Shown here: piece after piece, positions 1 through 9,359 of the stretch
Layout: every line of letters starts with the position of its first letter
Position numbering within the stretch: the first letter of the stretch is position 1
Source: CAG-791 sp963655255
GTDB taxonomy: Bacteria > Bacillota > Clostridia > Lachnospirales > Lachnospiraceae
DNA length: 64,000 nt
Assembly (NCBI GenBank): GCA_963655255.1
Contig: CAVKEB010000007.1
Span: 1 to 64,000 of the forward strand
Reading direction: 5' to 3'
Position numbers and translations under genes: made by a program
Notes under the pieces: model-generated
The model's database searches: none
Told to the model about the DNA's origin: nothing
Seen by the model: the letters and a program-made list of their open reading frames with translations, nothing else

Positions 1-170
1 TATAGCATAGAATACAACGCCGTACAACACTTATTTCAAAAAATTTGACAGGAAAAGAAGATGAAAAAGGCTGTAATTCTGCGGCCTGGAAGGCATTTAT
101 GAGGATAGGAAGGGTGGCTTGAACTGTCAAAGACCCGGCGCGAATTCATCCCCCCGTGCCCGGAACGCCG

Positions 171-199
171 TTGGCGTTTTCCGGTGCGTATCGTATAAT
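171..199 (+). promoter_or_regulatory. Promoter of the ECF transporter operon
   Basis: A -35 box TTGGCG (171-176) and a perfect -10 box TATAAT (194-199) are separated by 17 bp. Predicted transcription starts near 206, about 40 bases before the ATP-binding gene at 244. The leader is too short for a riboswitch. Bases 1-170 hold nothing I can recognise. Confidence 0.6.
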
Positions 200-243
200 G
201 AAGAATAACTCATTAAAATCAGCACAAACAGAAAAGAGCCTGT

Positions 244-2019
244 ATGCAGCCTACAACACCTCCCTCTCCAAGGGACTCCGCCAGAGAGCCCATCATTGAA
301 TTTCGGAATTTCTCTTTTAAATACCGCGCCCAGACAGAGCCTTCTCTTCATGATATTAATCTGAAGATTTACCCCGGCGAGAAGATTCTGATTGCCGGTC
401 CTTCCGGCTCCGGAAAATCCACACTGGCCCATTGCATCAATGCACTGATTCCCTGCTCCTTCACCGGAGATGTCACGGGAACCCTTCGCGTCGGCGGACT
501 GAATCCGTCGGAGGTCGGCGTGTTCGGCATGTCCAAAAGGGTTGGCACGGTCCTGCAGGATACCGACGGGCAGTTCATCGGACTGACCGTCGCGGAGGAT
601 CTCGCCTTTGCCCTTGAGAACGATGCGCTTCCGCAGAAGGAAATTCACGAAAAAGTCGCCGAAATCGCGGATGAACTCAATCTGACCCACCTCCTGCATC
701 ATGCTCCGAACGAGCTGTCCGGCGGTCAGAAGCAGCGCGTCTCCATGGGCGGCGTCATGGCAGATGATGTGGATATTCTTCTTTTTGACGAGCCGCTCGC
801 CAACCTGGATCCGGCGACCGGAAAGAAGACGATTGCTCTGATTGATGAAATCATGCAGCAGCGCGATCTCACGGTTCTCATCATCGAACACCGGCTCGAA
901 GACGTGCTGTACCGGGATGTGGACCGCGTCATTGTGGTCAACGACGGCCGCATCATCGCGGACAAGACACCGGATGAACTCCTGTGCACCGATATTCTTC
1001 CTGCACAGGGAATCCGGGAACCGCTCTATGTGGCGGCCCTGAAATATGCAGGCTGTCGGCTTCACCCGGAGGATCATCCCCAGCACATTGAATCTATGAA
1101 CATGGATCCCTACCGGGACGCGCTCCGCAGCTGGTTCCAGGCAGAGCCGATTCCGCTCCGCACCAATGAAAACGCTCCGGTTCTGGAGGTAAAGGATCTT
1201 TCTTTTTCCTATACGCCCGGCGAACCGGTTCTGCAGCATGTCGGATTCTCTCTGAAAAAGGGAGAAATGGTGTCTCTTGTCGGCCGAAACGGCGCGGGAA
1301 AATCCACGCTCTCTTCCCTGATCTGCGGTTTTCTCAAGCCCGACAACGGACAGATTCTTCTGAACGGCGAGGACATCACACCGCTCTCCATCAAGGAGCG
1401 CGGTGAGCAGATCGGCCTGGTCATGCAGAGTCCGAACCAGATGATCAGCAAGCCCATGATCCGCGAAGAGGTTGGGCTCGGCCTTTCCGTCCGCGGCGTC
1501 AGCGCAGAAGAAGTCAACCGCCGCGTGGATGAGACACTGAAGATCTGCGGCCTGTATCCATTCCGAAACTGGCCGATCAACGCCCTGAGCTTCGGCCAGA
1601 AGAAGCGCGTCACGATCGCTTCCATTCTGGTCATGAATCCGCAGATTCTCATCCTGGATGAGCCGACGGCAGGACAGGACTATCTGCACTACACGGAAAT
1701 CATGGAATTCCTGCGCAGAATCAACCGCGAAACCGGAATCACCATCCTGATGATCACACATGACATGCACCTGATGCTGGAATACACGGACCGTGCCATC
1801 GTCATTGCGGACGGCAGGCTGATTACGGACAGCACGCCATCGAAGGTTCTGACGGACGAGGGAATCTGCCGGAGCGCAGACCTCAAAGAGACCTCCCTGT
1901 ATCACCTGGCGGTCCGGTGCAGGCTGACGGATCCTTCCGCCCTCTGTGAGCGTTTTATTTCCTATGAACGGGCTCACCGCAGCAGTGCGGCACCGATTCC
2001 CGGAAAGGAGGCCCTGTAA
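244..2019 (+). CDS. ECF transporter ATPase, two fused ATP-binding domains (YkoD-like)
   Basis: Energy-coupling-factor ATPase of 591 residues holding two complete ABC domains in one chain, the arrangement seen in YkoD-type vitamin transporters. The N-terminal half has Walker A GPSGSGKST (about residue 54), signature LSGGQKQR and Walker B ILLFDEP. The C-terminal half has Walker A GRNGAGKST, a variant signature LSFGQKKR and Walker B ILILDEP. It would hydrolyse ATP on the inner membrane face to power the EcfT encoded next, whose start codon overlaps this stop by one base. No substrate-binding S component is visible in the window, so the vitamin cannot be named; it may lie upstream or elsewhere as in group II ECF systems. 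Confidence 0.9.
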   Translation: MQPTTPPSPRDSAREPIIEFRNFSFKYRAQTEPSLHDINLKIYPGEKILIAGPSGSGKSTLAHCINALIPCSFTGDVTGTLRVGGLNPSEVGVFGMSKRVGTVLQDTDGQFIGLTVAEDLAFALENDALPQKEIHEKVAEIADELNLTHLLHHAPNELSGGQKQRVSMGGVMADDVDILLFDEPLANLDPATGKKTIALIDEIMQQRDLTVLIIEHRLEDVLYRDVDRVIVVNDGRIIADKTPDELLCTDILPAQGIREPLYVAALKYAGCRLHPEDHPQHIESMNMDPYRDALRSWFQAEPIPLRTNENAPVLEVKDLSFSYTPGEPVLQHVGFSLKKGEMVSLVGRNGAGKSTLSSLICGFLKPDNGQILLNGEDITPLSIKERGEQIGLVMQSPNQMISKPMIREEVGLGLSVRGVSAEEVNRRVDETLKICGLYPFRNWPINALSFGQKKRVTIASILVMNPQILILDEPTAGQDYLHYTEIMEFLRRINRETGITILMITHDMHLMLEYTDRAIVIADGRLITDSTPSKVLTDEGICRSADLKETSLYHLAVRCRLTDPSALCERFISYERAHRSSAAPIPGKEAL

Positions 2020-2846
2020 TGTCCCGACTTCTGTCTTATGAGAAGAAAGACACCTGGATCCACCGTCTTTCCGGCGTCACCAAGATGATCTTCTTCCTCC
2101 TCTGGTGCATCGTCAGTGCCATGACCTATGACACCAGGATTCTTCTTTTGATGATTGCCGTCAGCTTTCTCATTTTCCGGATGGCGAAGGTCCGCTGGGA
2201 GCAGGTCTGCTCTGTGTTCAAGCTGATCATGCTGTTCATGGTCCTGAACCTCGCCGCGATTTTTCTGATTTCGCCGTATCAGGGCTGCGACATTTACCAG
2301 TCCCGCACGGTCATCACGCACCTGTTTGCAGGCTATGATCTGACCCGCGAGGAACTGTTCTATCTGTTCAACGTGCTGATCAAGTATTTCACCATCATCC
2401 CGGCGGTCTTCACCTTCATGACCACCACGGATCCCAGTGAATTCGCGGCCTCGCTGAATGGAATCGGCGTCAGCTACAGCATTTCCTATGCGGTGGCCAT
2501 CGCCCTCCGTTACATTCCGGACGTACAGGATGAATTCCACCGCATCCGGAACGCCCAGCAGGCACGCGGCATCGAAATGAGCAGCAAGGCCAAACTCACC
2601 GAACGCATCAAACGCACCTCCAGCATCATCTTCCCGCTTCTGTTCTCCACCATGGAGCGGATTGATGTGGTTTCCAATGCGATGGAGCTGCGCGGCTTCG
2701 GCAAGAAGAAAAAGCGCTCCTGGTATATGGCCAAAAAACTCTCCCGGGCAGACTACCTGGTTCTGATCGCCACAGCTTTGTTCTCCGTCTGGGCGCTCTG
2801 GTTTACCTTCCGGGACGGCTCGCGTTTTTACAATCCGTTCCGATAA
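2019..2846 (+). CDS. ECF transporter transmembrane component EcfT
   Basis: A 275-residue polytopic membrane protein of the EcfT/CbiQ family, the coupling subunit between the fused ATPase and an S component. The central hydrophobic segments are followed by a cytoplasmic stretch with ARGIEM (about residue 187) and a later ELRGFG motif, the two short Ala-Arg-Gly-type motifs that dock onto the ATPases. The ATG overlaps the ATPase stop (TAATG), and AAAGGAGG lies upstream at normal spacing, so translation is probably coupled. Length and motif order fit the family. Confidence 0.88.
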   Translation: MSRLLSYEKKDTWIHRLSGVTKMIFFLLWCIVSAMTYDTRILLLMIAVSFLIFRMAKVRWEQVCSVFKLIMLFMVLNLAAIFLISPYQGCDIYQSRTVITHLFAGYDLTREELFYLFNVLIKYFTIIPAVFTFMTTTDPSEFAASLNGIGVSYSISYAVAIALRYIPDVQDEFHRIRNAQQARGIEMSSKAKLTERIKRTSSIIFPLLFSTMERIDVVSNAMELRGFGKKKKRSWYMAKKLSRADYLVLIATALFSVWALWFTFRDGSRFYNPFR

Positions 2847-2871
2847 ACAGTTCTTCAGGAAGGAGGAGTTT

Positions 2872-3726
2872 ATGATCAATCCGAGAAAATACGTTAAACG
2901 ACTGAAAAACCACATCAAGTCCAGCCCGAAGGTATTCCTTCTCTACTCCATCCTCCGGGCTCTCGTAATCTGCGTCCTGGTCCGCCAGCTCTTCGAGCGC
3001 AATTACGAGGGTGTCGGCGTATGCGCGCTGGTTCTGCTCCTCTTCCTGATCCCGAGCTTTATCGAGCAGCAGTTCGAAATCGAGATCCCTCCTCTTTTTG
3101 AAGGCATCATTTATGTCTTTATTTTTGCCGCGGAAATTCTCGGAGAGGTCGATCATTTTTATGTGGCGCTCCCCGGCTGGGACACCATCCTGCACACCAT
3201 CAACGGCTTCCTGGCCGCAGCAGTCGGCTTTTCCATGATCGACCTTCTGAATCGCCACAGCAAACGAATCCAGCTCTCTCCGTTTTATCTGGCCATGGTT
3301 GCCTTCTGCTTCTCCATGACCATCGGCGTCATCTGGGAATTCATTGAATGCGCCGGTGATCTGTTCTTCGGACAGGACATGCAGAAAGACTTCATCGTGA
3401 CCTATTTCAACAGCGTGACGCTGGATCCCACGCATTCGCAGCAGGTGATTCATGTGCGGAATATCACCGATACCGTCATCCACACCGCATCCGGCCAGAC
3501 CTATACCATTGAGGGCGGTTATCTGGACATCGGCATCCTTGACACCATGAAGGACCTCTTCGTCAATTTCATCGGTGCGCTCTGCTTCAGCGTGTTCGGA
3601 TATTTCTATGTCAAGAAGCGCGGCAAAATGCAGAACCGCGCGGCGACGCGTCTTGCCAACGGTCTCATCGTCCGCGTGGCGCAGAATCAGAAGACGCTCC
3701 GGGATGAATCCGCAAAAGTGAAATGA
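2872..3726 (+). CDS. YjdF/DUF2238-like multi-pass membrane protein
   Basis: A 284-residue membrane protein starting 25 bases after EcfT behind AGGAAGGAGGAG, so it is probably part of the ECF operon. About six hydrophobic segments are visible. Conserved-looking polar motifs within membrane segments, GWDTILHTINGF (about residue 103) and GVIWEFIE (about residue 155), resemble the DUF2238/YjdF family, whose function is unknown. A roughly 50-residue polar loop follows, then a last helix and a basic tail. It is too long and too polar for a typical ECF S component, but a substrate-related role is possible from context. The family assignment is from memory of motifs. Confidence 0.6.
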   Translation: MINPRKYVKRLKNHIKSSPKVFLLYSILRALVICVLVRQLFERNYEGVGVCALVLLLFLIPSFIEQQFEIEIPPLFEGIIYVFIFAAEILGEVDHFYVALPGWDTILHTINGFLAAAVGFSMIDLLNRHSKRIQLSPFYLAMVAFCFSMTIGVIWEFIECAGDLFFGQDMQKDFIVTYFNSVTLDPTHSQQVIHVRNITDTVIHTASGQTYTIEGGYLDIGILDTMKDLFVNFIGALCFSVFGYFYVKKRGKMQNRAATRLANGLIVRVAQNQKTLRDESAKVK

Positions 3727-3806
3727 CCGCAGGGCTGCACTGCACGATGGATGCGCCCGGCGGCCGGTCTGAGAAAAGAAATGACTCGTGCATCGGAATA
3801 AGCGTG

Positions 3807-4169
3807 TCACAGTTCACTCTGCCGTTTTTTCTTTTCGTACTGGCTCCGGACTTCGGATTTCAGAAGCTCCCGCTCTCTTTCGCTGAAAAACGGCAGATAT
3901 TTTGCGAGAAAGGCCAGATCCCGGAGCAGATCCTCCGGCAGTTCTCCCGCCGTTCCCACTGCACAAATGCTGTAATAGCTCTGAATCGCGATCAGGGACT
4001 GAACATTCGGACCGCATCCGGGCTTGTAATCCTTCCTTGCGATCTTCCGCACCGTCTCCTTGGCAAGTCCCAGTTCCTGACTCATGGACAGAAACGAGGC
4101 TCCTTCCTGCTGATGCAGTCCCCACAGATGACGGCTGACCGCCTCATAAAGTCTTTCGTAATATCCCAT
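3807..4169 (-). CDS. Small helix-turn-helix protein
   Basis: A 120-residue protein of unrecognised family. Residues about 20-45 (MSQELGLAKETVRKIARKDY) look like a helix-turn-helix, suggesting DNA binding. The C-terminal half is helical and ends in a charged tail. The ATG at 4169 is preferred because GAGGGGG lies about 10 bases upstream; an in-frame ATG at 4205 falls inside a palindrome that looks like an operator. It converges with the ECF operon and diverges from the purine permease. It may repress itself and perhaps the permease; that role is inference from position. Confidence 0.55.
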   Translation of the reverse strand: MGYYERLYEAVSRHLWGLHQQEGASFLSMSQELGLAKETVRKIARKDYKPGCGPNVQSLIAIQSYYSICAVGTAGELPEDLLRDLAFLAKYLPFFSERERELLKSEVRSQYEKKKRQSEL

Positions 4170-4188
4170 ATGTGCCCTTATCCCCCTC

Positions 4189-4209
4189 TTATATGATTTT
4201 GTCATATAA
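4189..4209. promoter_or_regulatory. 21-bp palindrome upstream of the HTH gene (candidate operator)
   Basis: Two perfect 8-bp arms, TTATATGA (4189-4196) and TCATATAA (4202-4209), flank a 5-bp centre. It lies directly upstream of the HTH gene and contains -10-like TATAAT bases. Autoregulation by the HTH protein is the simplest reading. The remaining sequence to 4432 has no recognisable purine riboswitch. Confidence 0.45.
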
Positions 4210-4432
4210 TTTAATGATATTATCGCTTAAAATTTCATTTCATGCACGGCTTTTTTATTAGCCGGTAACAGTCTGCCCGCCCTTTTTCGCCAATAGAATC
4301 AGAAAACTGGCAGTTTTTTGCGCATTTTATGAAATCTGGGGTGCTTTTCGTAGCTTTTTTCCATTTCCGTCAATGCGTTGTCGTGATAAATTAAGAACGT
4401 AGCTTTTGAAACACTTATGAGGAGGTGTATCA

Positions 4433-5800
4433 ATGTTAGAAAAACTGTTCCAGCTCAAGGAGCACGGCACAACCGTCCGCACGGAGGTCGTTGCCGGTCT
4501 CACCACATTCCTGACGATGGCTTATATTCTGGCCGTCAACCCCAACATTCTGGGTACTGTCATGGACCGCAGCGGTGTCTTTGTCGCAACGGCACTGGCT
4601 TCCGCACTTGCCACGTTCATCATGGCATTCCTGGCAAATTACCCGATCGCCCTTTCCGCAGGTCTTGGTCTGAATGCGTACTTCGCATATACCGTCTGCC
4701 TGGGTGAGCTTGGCGGACAGGAGAACGCTTTCACCATCGCACTGACTGCAGTTCTGGTCGAGGGCATCATCTTCATCATCCTGTCTTTCTTCAAGGCACG
4801 TGAAGCCATCATCAACGGCATTCCGACGAACCTGAAGAACGGCATCTCCGCCGGCATCGGTCTGTTCGTTGCCTTCATCGGTATGCAGAACGCCGGCATC
4901 ATCATCAAGAACGATTCCACCATCGTTGGACTGGGCAGCTTCGCTACTCCCGATGTCACTCTCGCGATCATCGGCTTCCTGATCATCCTCGCTCTGGTTC
5001 ATTACAACGTAAAGGGATCCGTTCTCATCGGCATCATCGCCACCTGGGTTCTCGGCATGATCGCTCAGGCAATCGGCTGGTATGTTCCGGATCCGGACGC
5101 AGGCATCTACAGCGTATTCCCTGACTTCTCCGCAGGACTTCAGCTGGGCGGCCTTGCCAACACAGCCTTCAAGTTCAACTTCGGCTGGGCAGCATCCCAC
5201 ATTGTTCAGTTCATCGCCATCGTCTTCTCCTTCCTCTATGTGGATATCTTCGATACCGTCGGAACCGTCGTCGGTGTTGCAGATAAGGCAGGCCTTCTGG
5301 ACAAGGACGGCAAGCTTCCCCGCGTCGGCAAGGTTCTGATGGCAGACGCCGTTGGTACCTGCGCAGGTGCATGCCTTGGTACCTCCACCATTACTTCCTT
5401 CGTTGAGTCCAGCGCTGGTGTTGCTGCAGGCGGACGTACCGGTCTTACCTCTCTGACGACCGGCATCATGTTCCTCGTTTCCCTCCTGCTCTCCCCCATC
5501 TTCCTGGCAATCCCCGGATTCGCAACGGCTCCGGCTCTGATCTATGTCGGCATGCTGATGGTTTCCTCCGTCAAGAAGATCGAGTTCAACGGTGACGTGG
5601 CAGACACCGCAGGCGCATACATGGCAATCGTCATGATGCCTCTTGCTTACTCCATCGCTACCGGCATCATGTTCGCCATCATGACCTGGGTCATCATCAA
5701 GGTTGTTGAGAAGAAGGCAAAGGATATCAGCCCTGTCATGTGGGTCGTATTCGTTCTCTTCGCGCTGAGAATTCTGACGCTCGTCACGAACTTCCAGTAA
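4433..5800 (+). CDS. NCS2-family purine permease (AzgA/PbuG type)
   Basis: A 455-residue, 12-14 segment permease of the AzgA-like branch of NCS2, expected to import hypoxanthine, guanine or adenine by proton symport. The family N-terminus is clear (about residue 5-35, TVRTEVVAGLTTFLTMAY), as are the GLGLNAYFAYT segment, DIFDTVGTVVGVADKAG (about residue 273) and TSTITSFVESSAGVAAGGRTG, which carries the substrate-binding residues in this family. GAGGAGG precedes the ATG. Codon use is strongly biased toward C-ending codons compared with neighbours, suggesting high expression. It ends at a bidirectional terminator. Confidence 0.92.
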   Translation: MLEKLFQLKEHGTTVRTEVVAGLTTFLTMAYILAVNPNILGTVMDRSGVFVATALASALATFIMAFLANYPIALSAGLGLNAYFAYTVCLGELGGQENAFTIALTAVLVEGIIFIILSFFKAREAIINGIPTNLKNGISAGIGLFVAFIGMQNAGIIIKNDSTIVGLGSFATPDVTLAIIGFLIILALVHYNVKGSVLIGIIATWVLGMIAQAIGWYVPDPDAGIYSVFPDFSAGLQLGGLANTAFKFNFGWAASHIVQFIAIVFSFLYVDIFDTVGTVVGVADKAGLLDKDGKLPRVGKVLMADAVGTCAGACLGTSTITSFVESSAGVAAGGRTGLTSLTTGIMFLVSLLLSPIFLAIPGFATAPALIYVGMLMVSSVKKIEFNGDVADTAGAYMAIVMMPLAYSIATGIMFAIMTWVIIKVVEKKAKDISPVMWVVFVLFALRILTLVTNFQ

Positions 5801-5898
5801 AGCAGGAAAACAATTCTGTATCTTATTTCCAATGAAGCATCTCTCCCGTCACCCTGCCGCACGGCCGGTCCGGCGGCGGGGACAGGGGCAAAAAGTGA

Positions 5899-5930
5899 GG
5901 GAGCAGGCCATCCGGCCTGCTCCCTTATTC
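5899..5930. terminator. Bidirectional terminator between the purine permease and the EAL gene
   Basis: An 11-bp GC-rich stem, GGGAGCAGGCC (5899-5909) and GGCCTGCTCCC (5914-5924), with a 4-base loop. It is followed by TTATTC on the plus strand and by a T-rich stretch on the minus strand. It separates two convergent genes. Confidence 0.75.
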
Positions 5931-5978
5931 GTACTCCTCTTCCCCGGCTTTTCGCCTGTCTCGTCCGTTTTCCGCCGC

Positions 5979-8900
5979 TTAGTCGAAGCTCCCCTTCTGA
6001 TCCGGTCCGAAAATTTCTCCCCGTTCGTCCTTCATACGCTCCCTTGCAACCAGCATACACTGCTCCAGATTCTTCGCCTCTGAGTACCGGCAGCTTCCAA
6101 TCGAGACATACACCGTCACCGGCACATCACCGGCTCTCCGGATCTTCTTCAGCTCTTCCCGGATTTTCCCGGCTCTTTCTTCCGCCTCTTCCGGACTTGA
6201 AACCTGACAGATCACAATGAAATTGTCCTGCCAGATTCTTCCGACCGCGCCGCCCGCTCCGACAGCCTGCCGGATATGATCCGTAATCAGATGAAGGAGC
6301 TTTTCTCCGGCCTCTTTTCCATACTTACTCTGGAACGCATTGAACTCATGGATATCAATGTAAAAATAACCGAAATCCCGTTTTTCTTCCTCGTAGTCTC
6401 TCCGGAATTTCTCACTGGCCAGCATGATACCGCGGATGTTCAATGCACCGGTCAGCGCATCCATGCTCTCCCGCGCCGGATCGGCGCCGTTCTCCAGATC
6501 CGTAACATCCACGAAGCAGCTAAGAATTCCAATCACCTTTCCGTCCCGGTAGATGGGCTGTTTGTTCGTCAAAACGTCCCGCAGAATGCCTTTCGCCAGA
6601 CATTTCTGCGGATGGAGAATCACCGATTCTCCATTTTCCAGAACCGTTTCTTCACACTTTCGATATTCCGCTCCGGCAACGTGCCACCCGAAATCCTCAT
6701 CTCTCCTGCCGAGAATTTCCTTCGTCCCGGACAGACCGAAATAATCCAGAAAATCCCGGCTTGCGCCGAGATAACGGCGCTCTGTGTCCTTCCAGCTGAA
6801 CTTGAACCCCGGTCCTGCAAGCAGATTCCTCCAGAAGTCCTCCGGTGCCGCAAAACCTGCATTCGCCTTCACAACCTCTTCCCCTGTCAGCTCAGCCGGG
6901 AGCATCTTCGCAAACCGCTCTGCTCTCTGCAGACGTTCTTCCGGCAGTCCCGGCTTCTCCAGCTGCCTGCCATCGAGAATCGCCTCTGCATTGTCAAAAA
7001 GCTCTTTTTCCTCCACGCTCTGTACCGCTGAGACGTATTCCCTCCTCCCGAGCTTCGAAATCAGAACGAAAAGATGACGTTTCCACAGATACTGCCCGCT
7101 GTGCTCCTTCGTCCGAAAATATCCGCTGACGAATCCTTTCGGGCTGTTCTGCATTCTGGCGTACAGCGTAGCCGGATCCGCAAACTCCAGGTAGCGCTGC
7201 TGGTCTCCCGGATAAATCCGGTCCCTTGCATACCCCTGCGGATCAATCACATGCTTCCAATGCTCGTCTTCCACAGGGTTCTCCGCCTGCATCATAAGGG
7301 AGTGAAGTGTTCCCTGATCCGGATTGCTGACATAAATGTTCTCACACGTCAGATACAGACTCCGGATCGCTTCATCCATCTCCAGCTCACGGTTCAGCTC
7401 CGGATTCTCCGTCATGTCCGACACGCAGACCAGGAGCATTTTCCTGTCCGGCATCTCTCCGATACAGGCTGCCGTCAGAAGAAAATAGCTTCCATCTGAT
7501 ACAAAGCGTGCACTGCGTCTCCCGGCCCCGAAATGAAGCTTGGCCGCCGCGCTCCGCAGCTCATCATAGGCAGGGAAAATCGGATCGTTGCACAGCTCCT
7601 CCAGAAGGACATTCGAATCGATCCGAAGCTTTCCCAGAACCTCCATAAGGTTGTCGTTGATATACGGGATCCGGAATTTCTTCCCGTCGTATTCCGCAAG
7701 GGCAATACAGCGCTCATCAATCAGGTTGATCTTGCCGATCTCATCGTAATACCGGCCCAGCGCCTCATCCTCCACCCTGTCCTTCTCCGAAAGAATCTTT
7801 CCCACACCGTCATCAAACCGCTGCGGCTTGCCGTAATAATAGCCCTGTATCTTCTCACAGCCGATCTTGCGCAGAAAATCCAGCTGCTGCTGATTCTCCA
7901 CGCCCTCCGCAAGTGTCTGGATCCCGATTTTCTTCGCCATATCCACCACGGACGTAACAATCTTGCGTGACCTTTCTCCGGAATCCGACAGAAAGCGCAT
8001 ATCGATCTTGATCTCGTCGAAATGATAATCCTTCAGTACATTCAGCGTGGAGTAGCCGCTTCCGAAATCGTCCATCCACACCTGATATCCGCAGTCGTGA
8101 AACAGTTCCATCGTACGCCGGACGTGAATATCGTTGTCCGAGAGCATGCTCTCCGTGATCTCAACGTGGATCATCTCCTTCGGAACTTCGTATTCCGTGA
8201 CAATCTTGTCCACCTCGCCCAGAATATCGCACAGATCGAAATCCAGCCGCGAGAGATTGAAGGAGACCGGTACGAAATTATGCCCCGCATTCTTTTCTCT
8301 CCGGTAGTCCTCGCAGACGAGGCGCACCACACACAGATCCAGCTTGTGAATCAGGAGATTTTCTTCCAGGACATGAATAAAGAGGGCCGGAGGCATCAGG
8401 CCGTAAACCGGATCTTCCCAGCGGGCAAGCGCCTCCATTCCGCACAGCTTCCCTGTCAGGGTGCGCATGACCGGCTGATAATAGACGTGAATCCATCCGT
8501 TCTGAATGGCCTGATCAATGTTCTCCAGAATATAAGAGCGCCGCTCCATCGCCAGTTCGAGTTCGTGGTCATAATAATGCCAGAATGTTTTCCCAATGGA
8601 TTTGCCGCGCAGACTGTCCGCCGCCGTCTTCGCCTTGTCGCCGGCAGCAATCACCGAATCCGAAGGGTCAATGTCGTAGATTCCCGCCCGGATGCTCAGA
8701 ATATTGTCGCATGAGATTTCCTGTAGATTGTGGTTTAACTCTTTCAGGATTTCTTCAACCAGAGATTCCCTGGTCAGAAACAGGAAATGATCTTCCGCAA
8801 TCCGGCTGGGAAGCCAGATGTCGGAATTGGCCTGAAGGGCTCTCGCAAAGCGGCGCAGAACCACATCGCCCTCTTCGTAGCCGTAGCGTCGGTTGTACCT

Positions 8901-9080
8901 GCGGAAATGATGCAGGTTCAGGAACACAATCACCGTTCCCGCCGCCTCTTCCGGAGTCATGTCTTCCAGTGCTGCGTGGGCTTTCTCCGCAAACTGGTGC
9001 AGCGCATACAGACCGGTCAGATGGTCTTTCCCCGCCAGCCACTCCTCGTTCTCGTGCAACCTTCCCCCGATTCTGTTCAT
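5979..9080 (-). CDS. Cyclic-di-GMP phosphodiesterase with degenerate GGDEF domains at both ends
   Basis: A 1033-residue cytosolic protein with no membrane segment. Order: a GGDEF-like domain (about 20-175) whose active site reads AEDHF; an EAL domain (about 185-430); a PAS-like middle region (about 440-860); and a second GGDEF-like domain (about 880-1020) reading WQDNF. The EAL domain keeps its metal and catalytic residues: E216 in MEALARW, N275, E307, D337-D338 in DDFGSG, K358, E392 and Q412. It should therefore hydrolyse c-di-GMP, while both GGDEF domains have lost the synthetic signature and may sense GTP. No partner signalling gene is adjacent; the EPS cluster begins about 13 kb away. Confidence 0.9.
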   Translation of the reverse strand: MNRIGGRLHENEEWLAGKDHLTGLYALHQFAEKAHAALEDMTPEEAAGTVIVFLNLHHFRRYNRRYGYEEGDVVLRRFARALQANSDIWLPSRIAEDHFLFLTRESLVEEILKELNHNLQEISCDNILSIRAGIYDIDPSDSVIAAGDKAKTAADSLRGKSIGKTFWHYYDHELELAMERRSYILENIDQAIQNGWIHVYYQPVMRTLTGKLCGMEALARWEDPVYGLMPPALFIHVLEENLLIHKLDLCVVRLVCEDYRREKNAGHNFVPVSFNLSRLDFDLCDILGEVDKIVTEYEVPKEMIHVEITESMLSDNDIHVRRTMELFHDCGYQVWMDDFGSGYSTLNVLKDYHFDEIKIDMRFLSDSGERSRKIVTSVVDMAKKIGIQTLAEGVENQQQLDFLRKIGCEKIQGYYYGKPQRFDDGVGKILSEKDRVEDEALGRYYDEIGKINLIDERCIALAEYDGKKFRIPYINDNLMEVLGKLRIDSNVLLEELCNDPIFPAYDELRSAAAKLHFGAGRRSARFVSDGSYFLLTAACIGEMPDRKMLLVCVSDMTENPELNRELEMDEAIRSLYLTCENIYVSNPDQGTLHSLMMQAENPVEDEHWKHVIDPQGYARDRIYPGDQQRYLEFADPATLYARMQNSPKGFVSGYFRTKEHSGQYLWKRHLFVLISKLGRREYVSAVQSVEEKELFDNAEAILDGRQLEKPGLPEERLQRAERFAKMLPAELTGEEVVKANAGFAAPEDFWRNLLAGPGFKFSWKDTERRYLGASRDFLDYFGLSGTKEILGRRDEDFGWHVAGAEYRKCEETVLENGESVILHPQKCLAKGILRDVLTNKQPIYRDGKVIGILSCFVDVTDLENGADPARESMDALTGALNIRGIMLASEKFRRDYEEEKRDFGYFYIDIHEFNAFQSKYGKEAGEKLLHLITDHIRQAVGAGGAVGRIWQDNFIVICQVSSPEEAEERAGKIREELKKIRRAGDVPVTVYVSIGSCRYSEAKNLEQCMLVARERMKDERGEIFGPDQKGSFD

Positions 9081-9254
9081 TCTGCTCCCCCTGCGCGGAC
9101 ATCCCGAAGGAATCTCCGGATTACGCCTTCCCCTTTAAAGCGGAATCCTCCCACGGCCGCCCGGCCCTGCCTTCTGTCCCGCAGCCTCGCATGATGTGAG
9201 CGGAAATGATTGCGAAACAGATGCCTGTTCTTCTGTACAGACAATACTTATTGT

Positions 9255-9283
9255 ATTATACTAAATAGTCTGTTTTGTAGCAA
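9255..9283 (-). promoter_or_regulatory. Promoter of the EAL gene
   Basis: Reading the minus strand, TTGCTA (9283-9278) and TATAAT (9260-9255) are 17 bp apart. This predicts a leader of roughly 170 bases before the ATG at 9080. I saw no c-di-GMP riboswitch signature in that leader. Confidence 0.6.
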
Positions 9284-9298
9284 ATTAACTATTCAGCA

Positions 9299-9359
9299 CA
9301 TGTTGATTTCAAGAGTAAATTGACCGCTTGCGGGCATATTTACCCTTGAGATCAACATG
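9299..9359. repeat. Long interrupted hairpin repeat, copy 1 of 3 (family H2)
   Basis: Outer arms CATGTTGATTTCAAG and CTTGAGATCAACATG match with one mismatch, followed inward by GTAAAT and ATTTAC. The apical part CCGC/GCGG is also complementary. The same arms and the loop core (about 18 bases around GCGGTCAATT) recur at 29526-29576, and a more diverged copy lies at 10479-10540. It sits between divergent genes, and its right arm overlaps the likely -35 box of the EamA promoter. Confidence 0.75.

Noticed and set aside
127..1977. Long open frame (616 codons) antisense to the ECF ATPase
   Set aside because: No ribosome binding site, and the opposite strand encodes two clear ABC domains; high-GC codon bias makes antisense frames long.
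4210..4432. Purine riboswitch before the permease
   Set aside because: No conserved loop or TATA-junction pattern of the purine aptamer can be aligned.
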